A stretch of DNA of 10,916 nucleotides from JAVBLF01 sp031553675 (lineage in GTDB: Bacteria; Bacillota; Clostridia; Christensenellales; CALWSW01), in assembly GCA_031553675.1 (NCBI GenBank), contig JAVBLF010000073.1, positions 1 to 10,916 of the forward strand, read 5' to 3'. The position numbers and the translations under genes were made by a program. Positions 1 through 6,267 of the stretch are shown here, one piece after another. Each line of letters starts with the position of its first letter. Position 1 is the first letter of the stretch. The notes beneath the pieces were generated by a model that saw only the letters and a program-made list of their open reading frames with translations, was not told where the DNA came from and ran no database searches.

Positions 1-44
1 GTTCAACTTTGTTCAGGCAAAATTGGGATGATCCTTATGATCCG

Positions 45-118
45 CGGGCGATTGATAAGCGCCCCTACATCCCTATACCCTTGTTTGTGCGCCTGTAGGG
101 GCGATTATCAATCGCCCG
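45..118. repeat. Inverted pair of 25-nt palindromic repeats
   Basis: Positions 45-69 and 94-118 are inverted copies of one 25-nt unit with a single mismatch, separated by 24 nt. Each unit has an internal palindromic core, GGGCGATT then GAT then AATCGCCC, followed by CCTAC; the copy at 45-69 has a G in place of T in its right arm. The pair could fold into a long hairpin in RNA or single-stranded DNA. A third, near-perfect copy lies at 7687-7710. This looks like a dispersed REP-like chromosomal repeat at the edge of the structural module. No U-tract follows, so a terminator function is not supported. Confidence 0.85.
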
Positions 119-198
119 TTGCAGCAAAACAGCCTCGCGATACGTTAGGTTGGTAACCCTTGATTCGCACTCGCATTCGATTGTAAAGGAATGGTGCT
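119..198 (+). other. Non-coding leader before the terminase genes
   Basis: This stretch runs between the repeat pair and the first phage gene. The only clear signal is the ribosome binding site AAAGGA at 185-190, 8 nt before the ATG at 199. A TTGCAG/TACGTT pair (119-124 and 141-146, 16-nt spacing) is too weak to call a promoter. Confidence 0.5.
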
Positions 199-429
199 AT
201 GCCCAAACGTCCCAAAGTCCCCGACGACGACGAGTTGCTGCGCTTCCTCGGCGAAACGATCCGCAATGGCGACGTCGATACCAAAACGCGCCTCCACGTC
301 GCCGAATTTCTCCTCAAACGCCACGACTCCGTCCAATCCGCCGACGCGGCCCCGCCGCCCCTCGTCGTCAAGGTCGAATACGTCTCCGAGGAAGGTGATC
401 CTCCTGGCGAAAATCCGCAAGCCCCATGA
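199..429 (+). CDS. Small phage protein, candidate small terminase subunit
   Basis: A 76-residue, charged protein lies directly upstream of and overlapping the large terminase, the usual place for the small terminase subunit, which recognises the packaging site and regulates the large subunit. The start is fixed by AAAGGA at 185-190 with 8-nt spacing. Residues 11-42 (LLRFLGETIRNGDVDTKTRL and onward to EFLLKRHDS) look like two amphipathic helices resembling the oligomerisation helices of small terminases. Residues 50-60 (PPPLVVKVEYV) look like a C-terminal strand of the kind small terminases use to contact the large subunit. The protein is much shorter than typical small terminases and has no visible N-terminal helix-turn-helix. 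It could therefore be a minimal subunit whose DNA-binding part is missing or encoded elsewhere, or an unrelated accessory protein. The assignment rests mainly on position. Confidence 0.6.
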   Translation: MPKRPKVPDDDELLRFLGETIRNGDVDTKTRLHVAEFLLKRHDSVQSADAAPPPLVVKVEYVSEEGDPPGENPQAP

Positions 430-1696
430 CAAGCCCGCGTCTCTGATCGCCCACGCTCGCTTTAACCCTTGCTTCGCCGAAGTCAACGCCTTTCAAGGCC
501 GCTACCGAATCCTCATGGGCGGCGCAGGTAGCGGCAAAAGCTGCAACCTCGCACAGGATTTCGTCTGCAAGATGCTCGACGAACGCTTCCAAGACGCCCA
601 CTTGCTCGTCGTGCGAAAGTACGCCAGCAGCCACCTTGACAGCACATTCGCCGAACTTTGCGCCGCGGCTCGCCGCGTCTGCGGCCCGTCTTGGAAAACC
701 TACTTCGAATGCAGCCGAAGCGCCTTGCTCTTTCGCTCCCGCGCCACCAGCGCGACCGCCCTCTTTCGCGGCATGAAAGACATCGATCAGCGCGAAAAAA
801 TCAAGTCGATCAGCGCTCCCCACGGCAAGATCTGCTGGATTTGGTGCGAAGAAGCCACCGAACTCGACGCCGATGACCTCGAATTGCTCGACGACCGCCT
901 CCGTGGCGCCCTCCCTCCGCCCCTCTACTACCAGATCAGCCTCAGCTTTAACCCCGTTAGCGCGTCGCATTGGCTCAAGGCGCGCTTTTTTGATGCCCCG
1001 ACCGAAGACGCGATCGTTCACACCAGTACCTTTCGCGACAACTGCTTCCTCGACGCCCACTACGAAACCCACATGCGGCAACGCGCGGAACGCGATCCCG
1101 AGGGCTATCGCGTCTACGGCCTCGGACAGTGGGGGAGGGCGAGCGGCCAAATCCTGACCCACTTCTCCGTTGCCGACTTCCCCCGCGATCCCTCCGCCTT
1201 CGACGCCCTCGCTCTCGGAACGGATTTCGGCTTCAACCACCCGCACGCCACGCTCCTGATCGGTCTGCGCGATGGTACACTCTCCCTTCTCGACGAGTGG
1301 ATCGGCCGCGAAATGGATACCGCCGAGATCGCCGCCGCGCTCGAAGCGCACTTTGCCAGCCGCTGGCCCCAACTTGACGCCAAAGCCGCGATCATGTGGT
1401 GCGACTCCGCCGAGCCCGACCGCATCAAAACACTCCGTCGCTTCGGATGGAACGCCCGCCCCGTCAAAAAAGGCCCCGGGAGCGTCATCGCACAGATCGA
1501 CTGGCTGCGCTCTCACCCCCTTCGCGTCAATGCCGACTGCGCCCATGCGATCGAAGAACTCCAAAACTGGCGCTGGTCCCAAGAACCCAAGAGCGGCCGC
1601 TTCCTCGACGAACCCGCCCCCGGCCACGACGACGCGATCGCTGCCCTCCGCTATGGTATCGAGGGCTGGCGGAGAGATGCGAAGATCGCGTTCTGA
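395..1696 (+). CDS. terL: Phage terminase large subunit (PBSX type)
   Basis: This is the ATP-driven DNA packaging motor with headful nuclease. The N-terminal ATPase domain shows Walker A GGAGSGKS at residues 42-49 and Walker B ICWIWCEE at about 146-153, ending in the acidic pair expected for ATP hydrolysis. The C-terminal RNase H-like nuclease shows acidic positions D277 (GTDFGFNHPHAT), D337 (MWCDSAEPD) and D412/D413 (GHDDAIAALRYG). The GTG at 395 gives 433 residues, the normal family length, and an N-terminus (KIRKPHDKPASLIAHARFNP) typical of PBSX-type terminases. The open frame extends to an ATG at 191, but that extension is out-of-frame reading of the preceding gene, and that ATG touches the ribosome binding site. 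With the GTG start the gene overlaps its neighbour by 35 nt. GAGG at 388-391 lies only 3 nt before GTG, so the exact start (GTG 395 or CTG 404) is uncertain. Confidence 0.93.
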   Translation: MILLAKIRKPHDKPASLIAHARFNPCFAEVNAFQGRYRILMGGAGSGKSCNLAQDFVCKMLDERFQDAHLLVVRKYASSHLDSTFAELCAAARRVCGPSWKTYFECSRSALLFRSRATSATALFRGMKDIDQREKIKSISAPHGKICWIWCEEATELDADDLELLDDRLRGALPPPLYYQISLSFNPVSASHWLKARFFDAPTEDAIVHTSTFRDNCFLDAHYETHMRQRAERDPEGYRVYGLGQWGRASGQILTHFSVADFPRDPSAFDALALGTDFGFNHPHATLLIGLRDGTLSLLDEWIGREMDTAEIAAALEAHFASRWPQLDAKAAIMWCDSAEPDRIKTLRRFGWNARPVKKGPGSVIAQIDWLRSHPLRVNADCAHAIEELQNWRWSQEPKSGRFLDEPAPGHDDAIAALRYGIEGWRRDAKIAF

Positions 1697-1851
1697 CTCG
1701 ATCTGGGGGACCTTGCCCCCCAAGCCCCCTACTTAAGGGTCAAGTTGCCCGCTTGGCATCCAAGCCCTGAGCGCTGAAGCTGTCCGCCTCAACCCTTTGA
1801 GAATCCCTTTCGACGCTTTGCAGTTTTTTCTCTCCCGAAGGAGGTGTTTCG
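1697..1851 (+). other. Intergenic gap with two short GC hairpins
   Basis: This 155-nt gap between terminase and portal has no gene. Two perfect stems are visible. GGGGG 1705-1709 pairs with CCCCC 1716-1720 around a 6-nt loop. GCTTGG 1751-1756 pairs with CCAAGC 1760-1765 around CAT. Neither is followed by a U-tract, so they are unlikely to be intrinsic terminators. A T6 run at 1824-1829 is not preceded by a convincing stem. The strong ribosome binding site AAGGAGGTG (1838-1846) for the portal closes the gap. Confidence 0.5.
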
Positions 1852-3276
1852 ATGGATCTGAATTCCCTGCGTTTTTCCCGTGAAATTGCCTCTCATGCGC
1901 CGCTGCGTTGGCCCGACATCCTTGCCGAAGAATATGACGCCTTCCTGCGCGGCGACTCCCTCCAATGGATGCGCGTCGGCCGCTGCTACTACGACGGCGA
2001 CCACGACGTCCTTCACCGCGCCCGCTCCGCCGTCGGCGAATTTGGGCGCCTCATCGATGTCCAGAACGTCGCCGACAATCGCCTCACGCATAACTTTACC
2101 CGCGAACTCTGCGATCAGAAGACGCAATACCTGCTCGGTAAGCCCTATGCCATCCAGTGCGACGACGACGCCTATCGACAGGCTGTCGAAGCCGCGCTCG
2201 GACCCACCTTTCCTGCCTTGCTCATGCGCCTCGCAAAAGACGCCATCAGGCTCGGCATCGCCTGGCTCCACGTCTACTGCGACGAGTCCGGCCACTTCTC
2301 ACTGCGACGTTTCCCCGGCGATGAAATGATCCCCCTTTGGCGCGACGCTGAACACACCCGCCTCGATGCCATGATCCGCCTCTACGACAGCATCGAATAT
2401 GATGGAAGACAGAGCCGAACCGTCCATCACGCGCAACTCTTTTCCAATGCAATCTGCCAAGATTTCGTGCAAAGGCAGGGAAGGTGGGTCGAGGACGGTG
2501 CGGCGATGCCACTTTTGACCCGCTATGCCCCCCATGCCGCGCCGCAACCTGTCGCCTGGCATGCGCCGCCCTTCATCCCCTTCAAGTACAACGACGAGGA
2601 ACACCCTCTGATCCGATCCCTCAAGCCGCTGATCGACAACTACGACCGCGTCGCCAGCGACAACGCCAACGCGCTCGAAGATCAGCCCAACAGCATACTC
2701 GTCCTGCGCAACTATGACGGCCAAAGACTCGACGAGTTTCGCCGCAACCTCGCCGCCTACCGCGCTGTGAAAGTCAGCGACGACGGCGGCGTCGAAGCGC
2801 TCCAAACCCCCATCGCGCATGAAGCCGTCGCCAGCCACCTCGAACGCCTTCGCCGCGATATCTACGCCTTTGGCCGCGGCGTCGATACGCGCGGCGAACC
2901 CTTTGGCAACCCGGCCAGCGGCGTCGCCCTCCGCCACCAGTACGCCCAACTCGACATGGATTGCAATGGACTCGAAGCCCAGATGCATGACGCCATTGCC
3001 AATCTCATGACGTTTGTCCATCGCCACGTCGCTGCCCAGAACCCCGCTTACGCCGACCACGCGCCCGCTCTCCACTTCGTCTTTAATCGCGACATCCTCG
3101 TCAACGAGGAGGCCGCCGTTCAGATGTGCCGCGATTCCACCGGCCTCATCAGCGCGCGCACCATCGCCGAGAATCACCCTTGGGTCCGCGACGCGAGCTT
3201 TGAACTCGCTTCCCTCGCGCCCGTAACGCATGACACTGTTCCCAAGAAAAATACTTTCGAGGAGGTCAACCCATGA
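1852..3276 (+). CDS. Portal protein, SPP1 Gp6-like
   Basis: The portal is a ring at one head vertex through which DNA is pumped in by the terminase and to which the tail connectors attach. It has 474 residues, the usual size for SPP1-type portals. Family-typical segments are the early LTHNFTRELCDQKTQYLLGKP region (about residues 82-102), DNYDRVASDNANALED at 262-277 (the conserved DxxxSDxAN-like stretch), and FGNPASGVALRHQYAQLDMD at 351-370, which matches the family's SGVAL(K/R) segment before a long helix with repeated heptad character. The start follows AAGGAGGTG with 5-nt spacing. Its last codons overlap the scaffold gene by ATGA, indicating translational coupling. No SPP1 gp7/Mu F-like minor head gene follows, as is also the case for some PBSX-like modules. 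Confidence 0.93.
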   Translation: MDLNSLRFSREIASHAPLRWPDILAEEYDAFLRGDSLQWMRVGRCYYDGDHDVLHRARSAVGEFGRLIDVQNVADNRLTHNFTRELCDQKTQYLLGKPYAIQCDDDAYRQAVEAALGPTFPALLMRLAKDAIRLGIAWLHVYCDESGHFSLRRFPGDEMIPLWRDAEHTRLDAMIRLYDSIEYDGRQSRTVHHAQLFSNAICQDFVQRQGRWVEDGAAMPLLTRYAPHAAPQPVAWHAPPFIPFKYNDEEHPLIRSLKPLIDNYDRVASDNANALEDQPNSILVLRNYDGQRLDEFRRNLAAYRAVKVSDDGGVEALQTPIAHEAVASHLERLRRDIYAFGRGVDTRGEPFGNPASGVALRHQYAQLDMDCNGLEAQMHDAIANLMTFVHRHVAAQNPAYADHAPALHFVFNRDILVNEEAAVQMCRDSTGLISARTIAENHPWVRDASFELASLAPVTHDTVPKKNTFEEVNP

Positions 3277-3689
3277 AGCTATCTCCCAACCCCACCAACC
3301 CAGTCGCCCCCGCCTTCGACCCCGTTTCCGACAGGCAAAACCCGCTCGACATCGAAAACCGCTCGGTCATCGCTTCGCTGCAAGCCGAAAACGAGTCGCT
3401 GAAAGCCCAGCTCGACGCCGCCCAACGCATCGCCCGCGTCGACGCCATGTTGATCAAAGCCGGCGCAAAAAACCCCGCCTGTGTCCGCGCACTGATCGAC
3501 ATCGTCGCACTCCAGGCCGACGCCAACGGGAGCTTCCCCGCCCTTGAATCGGCCATCGCCACCATCAAAGAAGAAGAACCCTATCTCTTCCACGAAAATC
3601 ACCCCGCAGGTCTCTTCGGCTTTCGCCCTACGGAAGGATGGAAGCCGAGCGATTCCGATCCCTTTGTGCGCGGCTTTCTCGGCCTATAA
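3273..3689 (+). CDS. Phage scaffolding protein, GP20-like
   Basis: This is probably the internal scaffold that guides capsid shell assembly and is then removed. It has 138 residues. Residues 1-28 are Pro/Asn-rich and probably flexible. Residues 29-56 (IENRSVIASLQAENESLKAQ and onward) form a clear coiled coil. The C-terminal part carries AKNPACVRALIDI at 65-77 and EEEPYLF at 100-106, the pattern of the GP20 minor structural/scaffold family (LIxAGAKN...LKExDPYLF). The ATG overlaps the portal stop (ATGA at 3273-3276) and follows GGAGGT at 3261-3266. Its position just before the capsid gene supports the role. It is shorter than many GP20 proteins (usually about 180-220 residues), mostly through a short coiled coil. 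Confidence 0.88.
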   Translation: MKLSPNPTNPVAPAFDPVSDRQNPLDIENRSVIASLQAENESLKAQLDAAQRIARVDAMLIKAGAKNPACVRALIDIVALQADANGSFPALESAIATIKEEEPYLFHENHPAGLFGFRPTEGWKPSDSDPFVRGFLGL

Positions 3690-3776
3690 AAGCCTGACTT
3701 AGCGAGGCGACACGTATTTCGACGCTCCTGTTTCCGCCCGCCCGCACAACACCCCATCCACTTCACGTTCCCGATC
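3690..3776 (+). other. C-rich, G-poor leader upstream of capsid gene
   Basis: The transcript from about 3720 to 3775 is rich in C and poor in G, with runs such as CCGCCCGCCCGCACAACACC. No gene is present. Such unstructured C-rich RNA is the kind of sequence Rho can load on. Together with the hairpin that follows, it makes this gap the best candidate for a transcriptional control point inside the operon. The Rho idea is inference only. Confidence 0.4.
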
Positions 3777-3799
3777 GGCGCTTTAAAGCGCCTTTTTTT
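3777..3799 (+). terminator. Intrinsic-terminator-like hairpin before the capsid gene
   Basis: GGCGCT (3777-3782), loop TTAA, and AGCGCC (3787-3792) form a perfect 6-bp stem, directly followed by seven T residues (3793-3799). This has the layout of a rho-independent terminator. It ends 7 nt before the AAAGGAGG ribosome binding site of the major capsid gene, so complete termination would cut off all downstream head and tail genes unless a promoter lies beyond it. Partial termination, antitermination, or a role as a 5' stabilising stem for the capsid message are all possible. Confidence 0.7.
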
Positions 3800-3819
3800 A
3801 TCACCAAAGGAGGATTTCT

Positions 3820-4890
3820 ATGGCTTTGAACTACGCGAGCAAATACGCACCCATGGTCGATGAGCGCTTCCGCGTCGGCGCGCTCACCTCCCTCGCCGTC
3901 AACCAGAACTACGATTGGGCCGGCGTGCAGACCGTTCGCGTCTATTCCATCCCCACCGCGCCCATGCAAAACTACCAGCGCGACGGCGACAAACGCTACG
4001 GCAACCCCGACGAACTGGGCAACCACGTCCAGGAGCTTCCGGTCAAACGCGACCGCTCCTTTACCTTCTCGATCGACCGCGGCAACTACGAGGATAGCAT
4101 GATGGTCAGCAATGCCTCGAACGCGCTCCGCCGCCAGCTCGACGAAGTTGTCATCCCCGAGATCGACAAGTACCGCCTCAGCGCTATGGCTTGCGGCGCG
4201 TCCCACTTTGCCAGCACGCCGATCACCGCCAGCAACGCGTATGAATCCCTGCTCGACGCCGACGTCGCCCTCACCGAAGCCAATGTCCCCAGCTTCGGCC
4301 GCATCGCCTTCGTCTCGCCCACCTTCTACAAGTTGATCATGCTCGACAATGCCTTCGTCAAGCAAGGGGACCTCAGCCAGGACATGATGATCAACGGCGC
4401 TGTCGGCCTCGTCGACAACATCCGCGTCATCCGCGTTCCGTCCGGCTACCTGCCCGCAGGCTGCGATTACATTCTCTGCCACCCCGACGCCGTCGTCGCG
4501 CCCCAAAAACTCGCCGAGTACAAGATCCACGACAATCCCCCCGGCATCAACGGTTGGCTCGTCGAAGGCCGCGTTTGCTACGATGCCTTTGTCTTGCGCC
4601 AGAAATCCGATGCGCTCTACCTTCATCAAAACGCTCTCGGTTCCTTTGATCTTAGCTGCGCTGCCGCCGGAACCGGCCTCTGCCGCGTCTTCGCGCCTGG
4701 CTCGGGCTCGCTCGTCTACAAAACCGGCGCGGCTGTCACGCTGCCCAGCTTCCAAGCCGACGTCAGCACATGGACAGCCCTGCCCGCCGACGGCGTTATC
4801 GCCACCACAGCAGGTCACAAGATCGCCGTCGCTTCCGCCATCGGAGGCAAGGCCATTCTCGCCGCTTCTTGCACCGCCATCACCGGCTAA
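3820..4890 (+). CDS. Major capsid protein (HK97-fold type)
   Basis: This is the main shell protein of the head. It has 356 residues and starts 6 nt after an AAAGGAGG-type ribosome binding site. The N-terminus (ALNYASKYAPMVDERFRVGA) and the stretch YDWAGVQTVRVYSIPTAPMQ are typical of capsid proteins of PBSX-like clostridial phages. They are followed by QNYQRDGDKRYGNPDELGN and DRSFTFSIDRGNYEDSMM, matching the E-loop/P-domain region, and RRQLDEVVIPEIDKYRL on the spine helix. LVEGRVCYDAFVLRQK at about 247-262 is the usual end of the core. From about residue 275 the protein continues with roughly 80 small, Gly/Ala/Thr/Val-rich residues that look like an appended beta domain, perhaps a built-in decoration domain. 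Position after the scaffold supports the call. Confidence 0.92.
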   Translation: MALNYASKYAPMVDERFRVGALTSLAVNQNYDWAGVQTVRVYSIPTAPMQNYQRDGDKRYGNPDELGNHVQELPVKRDRSFTFSIDRGNYEDSMMVSNASNALRRQLDEVVIPEIDKYRLSAMACGASHFASTPITASNAYESLLDADVALTEANVPSFGRIAFVSPTFYKLIMLDNAFVKQGDLSQDMMINGAVGLVDNIRVIRVPSGYLPAGCDYILCHPDAVVAPQKLAEYKIHDNPPGINGWLVEGRVCYDAFVLRQKSDALYLHQNALGSFDLSCAAAGTGLCRVFAPGSGSLVYKTGAAVTLPSFQADVSTWTALPADGVIATTAGHKIAVASAIGGKAILAASCTAITG

Positions 4891-4902
4891 CGAGGTAGTC
4901 CC

Positions 4903-5301
4903 ATGCCCAACACCCAACCGATTTGCTGGGACGACGTCCGCGACAGCATCACCATGCGCCTTTTCGGCCGTTGCGACAATGCCAGCCCCGAACGCCAAGA
5001 GTTGATCGATACCTATATGTTCGAGATCGCCCAGCGCTGCGCCCATTACTGCCATGTCGAACCCGTCGATACCCTCCCCGCCGGCCTCGAAGAAGCCATC
5101 GCCGCCATGACCGTCGATCTCATCCGAAGCGAGGGTGTCGAACTCGAAGGCGGCACAGCCTCCGCCACGCTCGAAAACATTCGCCTCGGCGACGCGCAAT
5201 TTGGCTTCGGCTGCGCTTCGAGCGTTTCCCAGTCGATCATCGACAGCATTTTGCGTTCCTACAAAACCGACCTTCTCCACTATCGCCAAATGGCTACATA
5301 A
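4903..5301 (+). CDS. Head-tail adaptor (gp6/YqbG-like connector)
   Basis: A 132-residue, mainly helical protein immediately follows the capsid gene, where the adaptor that docks under the portal is normally encoded. It opens with a helix-forming segment (CWDDVRDSITMRLFGRCDN), continues with ERQELIDTYMFEIAQRCAHY, then GLEEAIAAMTVDLIRSEGVE, and a C-terminal part including LGDAQFGFGCASSVSQSIID and LRSYKTDLLHYRQM. This four-helix plan with the GDxxxxF-like loop before the last helix fits connector proteins of the YqbG/gp6 kind. The gap from the capsid stop is 12 nt and carries CGAGGT before the ATG. Family assignment is from position and helix pattern, not from a diagnostic motif. Confidence 0.78.
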   Translation: MPNTQPICWDDVRDSITMRLFGRCDNASPERQELIDTYMFEIAQRCAHYCHVEPVDTLPAGLEEAIAAMTVDLIRSEGVELEGGTASATLENIRLGDAQFGFGCASSVSQSIIDSILRSYKTDLLHYRQMAT

Positions 5302-5345
5302 AGGCCCTCCAAGCTTCCCCTAGCATTCGCAGCCCCGACACACCC

Positions 5346-5363
5346 CCGGGACTCTCTCCCCGG
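5346..5363 (+). other. Short hairpin before head-closure gene
   Basis: CCGGG (5346-5350) and CCCGG (5359-5363) form a 5-bp stem around an 8-nt pyrimidine-rich loop, ending directly at the AAAGGAG ribosome binding site (5364-5370). The 11-mer GACTCTCTCCC at 5350-5360 recurs at 6219-6229 inside another pre-gene hairpin. Confidence 0.4.
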
Positions 5364-5376
5364 AAAGGAGTGCCAT

Positions 5377-5751
5377 TTGCATTTGTATAGCTCCCTCCGC
5401 GCGTACACCGCCCTGGTACTCGAAGACCGCGCCGACATCGAACGCTCGATCCCCGTCAAGCTCCCCAATGGCAGCACCGTCATGCGCTATACCACCGTCG
5501 CGTCTCAGATCCGGTGCCGCCTTTCGCGCGTCGCCAGCCGACGCGACGACATTGACAACATGCCCCCACGGATCGAGATCAACTGCGAGGCTTGCCTCTT
5601 CTGCGACCCCGAACACGAGATCCTCTCAGGGGATCGGATCGTCGTTTTCCGCAACGGCAAGCCCGATGCCTCACGTATCTATATCGCGGGCGAACCGTTT
5701 TCGTATCAGTCTCACCTCGAAATTCCGCTCGAACGCTCCACCGACGCGTAA
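5377..5751 (+). CDS. Head closure / head-tail joining protein
   Basis: A 124-residue, beta-rich protein sits between the adaptor and the tail terminator, the slot of XkdH/SPP1 gp16-like head closure proteins, which plug the portal and bridge to the tail. The sequence alternates strands with charged turns. ANxGELFxY-type motifs are absent, but GDRIVVFRNGKPDASRIYIA near residues 88-107 resembles the typical terminal strands of this family (GDxIxxxxG...YxVxG). The start is TTG at 5377, set by AAAGGAG at 5364-5370 with 6-nt spacing; no ATG or GTG is available nearby, and a second TTG at 5383 is too far. The mixed Cys content (CRLS, NCEACLFC) includes a CxxCxxxC-like arrangement at about 68-74, unusual for this role; metal binding is not claimed. 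Confidence 0.75.
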   Translation: MHLYSSLRAYTALVLEDRADIERSIPVKLPNGSTVMRYTTVASQIRCRLSRVASRRDDIDNMPPRIEINCEACLFCDPEHEILSGDRIVVFRNGKPDASRIYIAGEPFSYQSHLEIPLERSTDA

Positions 5752-5763
5752 AGGAGGCCAGCC

Positions 5764-6201
5764 ATGACGCCCCAAGCTGTGATCGATGCCGCCATTGCCG
5801 TCCTCCTCGCCCTCCACGAAGACGACGAAAACCCTCTTCCCGTTTATGCCGAAACGATCCCCCAAAACTTCGCTCGCCCTTGCTACTTCATCGCGGCCAC
5901 GCAACACGAATCCCCCCTCATGAAGGAACGCGCGCTCCGGCAGATCGAACTTTCCATCCACCGCTACCCTGCGCCCGAAGAAGACGCACGCGCCGCCGGA
6001 GCCGCCGCTGCCGAACTGCTCGCGCTCGGCTTTGAATGGCTCACCGTCGAGGATCGCCCCCGCCGCGCCACTTTCCTCCAGCAAACGATACGCGACGACG
6101 ACCAAACCCTCGTGCTCACGCTCCGCTACGATTTCCACATCCTGAAACACCGCGACCCCGTCAAGATGCAAAAACTCACGCATTCCGAAACACTTCGATA
6201 G
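5764..6201 (+). CDS. Tail terminator protein (DUF6838-like)
   Basis: A 145-residue protein lies directly before the sheath gene, the usual place for the tail terminator (completion) protein that caps the tail tube and joins it to the head. It starts with an N-terminal helix (TPQAVIDAAIAVLLALHEDD). The next part, NPLPVYAETIPQNFARPCYF (residues about 23-42), is characteristic of tail terminator proteins: a strand, a Q-N/F-xxPCxxI segment, and then a charged strand (LRQIELSIHRYP). A helix (AAGAAAAELLALGFEWL) follows, and the protein ends with strands (TLVLTLRYDFHILKH). This matches the DUF6838 tail terminator plan seen before sheath genes in clostridial phages. The ribosome binding site TAAAGGAGG overlaps the stop of the preceding gene, so the two are coupled. 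Confidence 0.82.
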   Translation: MTPQAVIDAAIAVLLALHEDDENPLPVYAETIPQNFARPCYFIAATQHESPLMKERALRQIELSIHRYPAPEEDARAAGAAAAELLALGFEWLTVEDRPRRATFLQQTIRDDDQTLVLTLRYDFHILKHRDPVKMQKLTHSETLR

Positions 6202-6229
6202 GGGAGGCGAGTCCAAGCGACTCTCTCCC
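6202..6229 (+). other. Hairpin between tail terminator and sheath genes
   Basis: GGGAGG (6202-6207), a bulged C, and GAGTC (6209-6213) pair with GACTC (6219-6223) and TCTCCC (6224-6229) around the loop CAAGC. That is 11 bp with one G-U pair, directly after the tail terminator stop. No U-tract follows, so this is not an intrinsic terminator. The stem would bury the G-rich run that could otherwise serve as ribosome binding site for the upstream ATG at 6232, favouring the start at 6268. Confidence 0.5.
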
Positions 6230-6251
6230 GTATGCCCTACACCGTCAATCG

Positions 6252-6257
6252 AAAGGA
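6252..6257 (+). promoter_or_regulatory. Ribosome binding site deciding the sheath start
   Basis: AAAGGA lies 10 nt upstream of ATG 6268. The alternative in-frame ATG at 6232 has no ribosome binding site at a proper distance. Starting at 6268 gives the family-typical N-terminus AGGIFITQNKIRPG. Confidence 0.75.
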
Positions 6258-6267
6258 TGGTCTCTCT

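Noticed and set aside
119..146. Possible promoter TTGCAG-16-TACGTT upstream of the terminase genes
   Set aside because: The -10 box matches the consensus at only half the positions and the overlap with the repeat makes a chance match likely.
191..394. Extended N-terminus for the large terminase starting at ATG 191
   Set aside because: The ATG directly abuts the ribosome binding site of the gene at 199, and the added residues are a Ser/Pro/Thr-rich out-of-frame reading of that gene.
6232..6267. Sheath start at ATG 6232
   Set aside because: It has no ribosome binding site at a proper distance and lies behind a hairpin. ATG 6268 has AAAGGA at 10 nt and gives the family-typical N-terminus.
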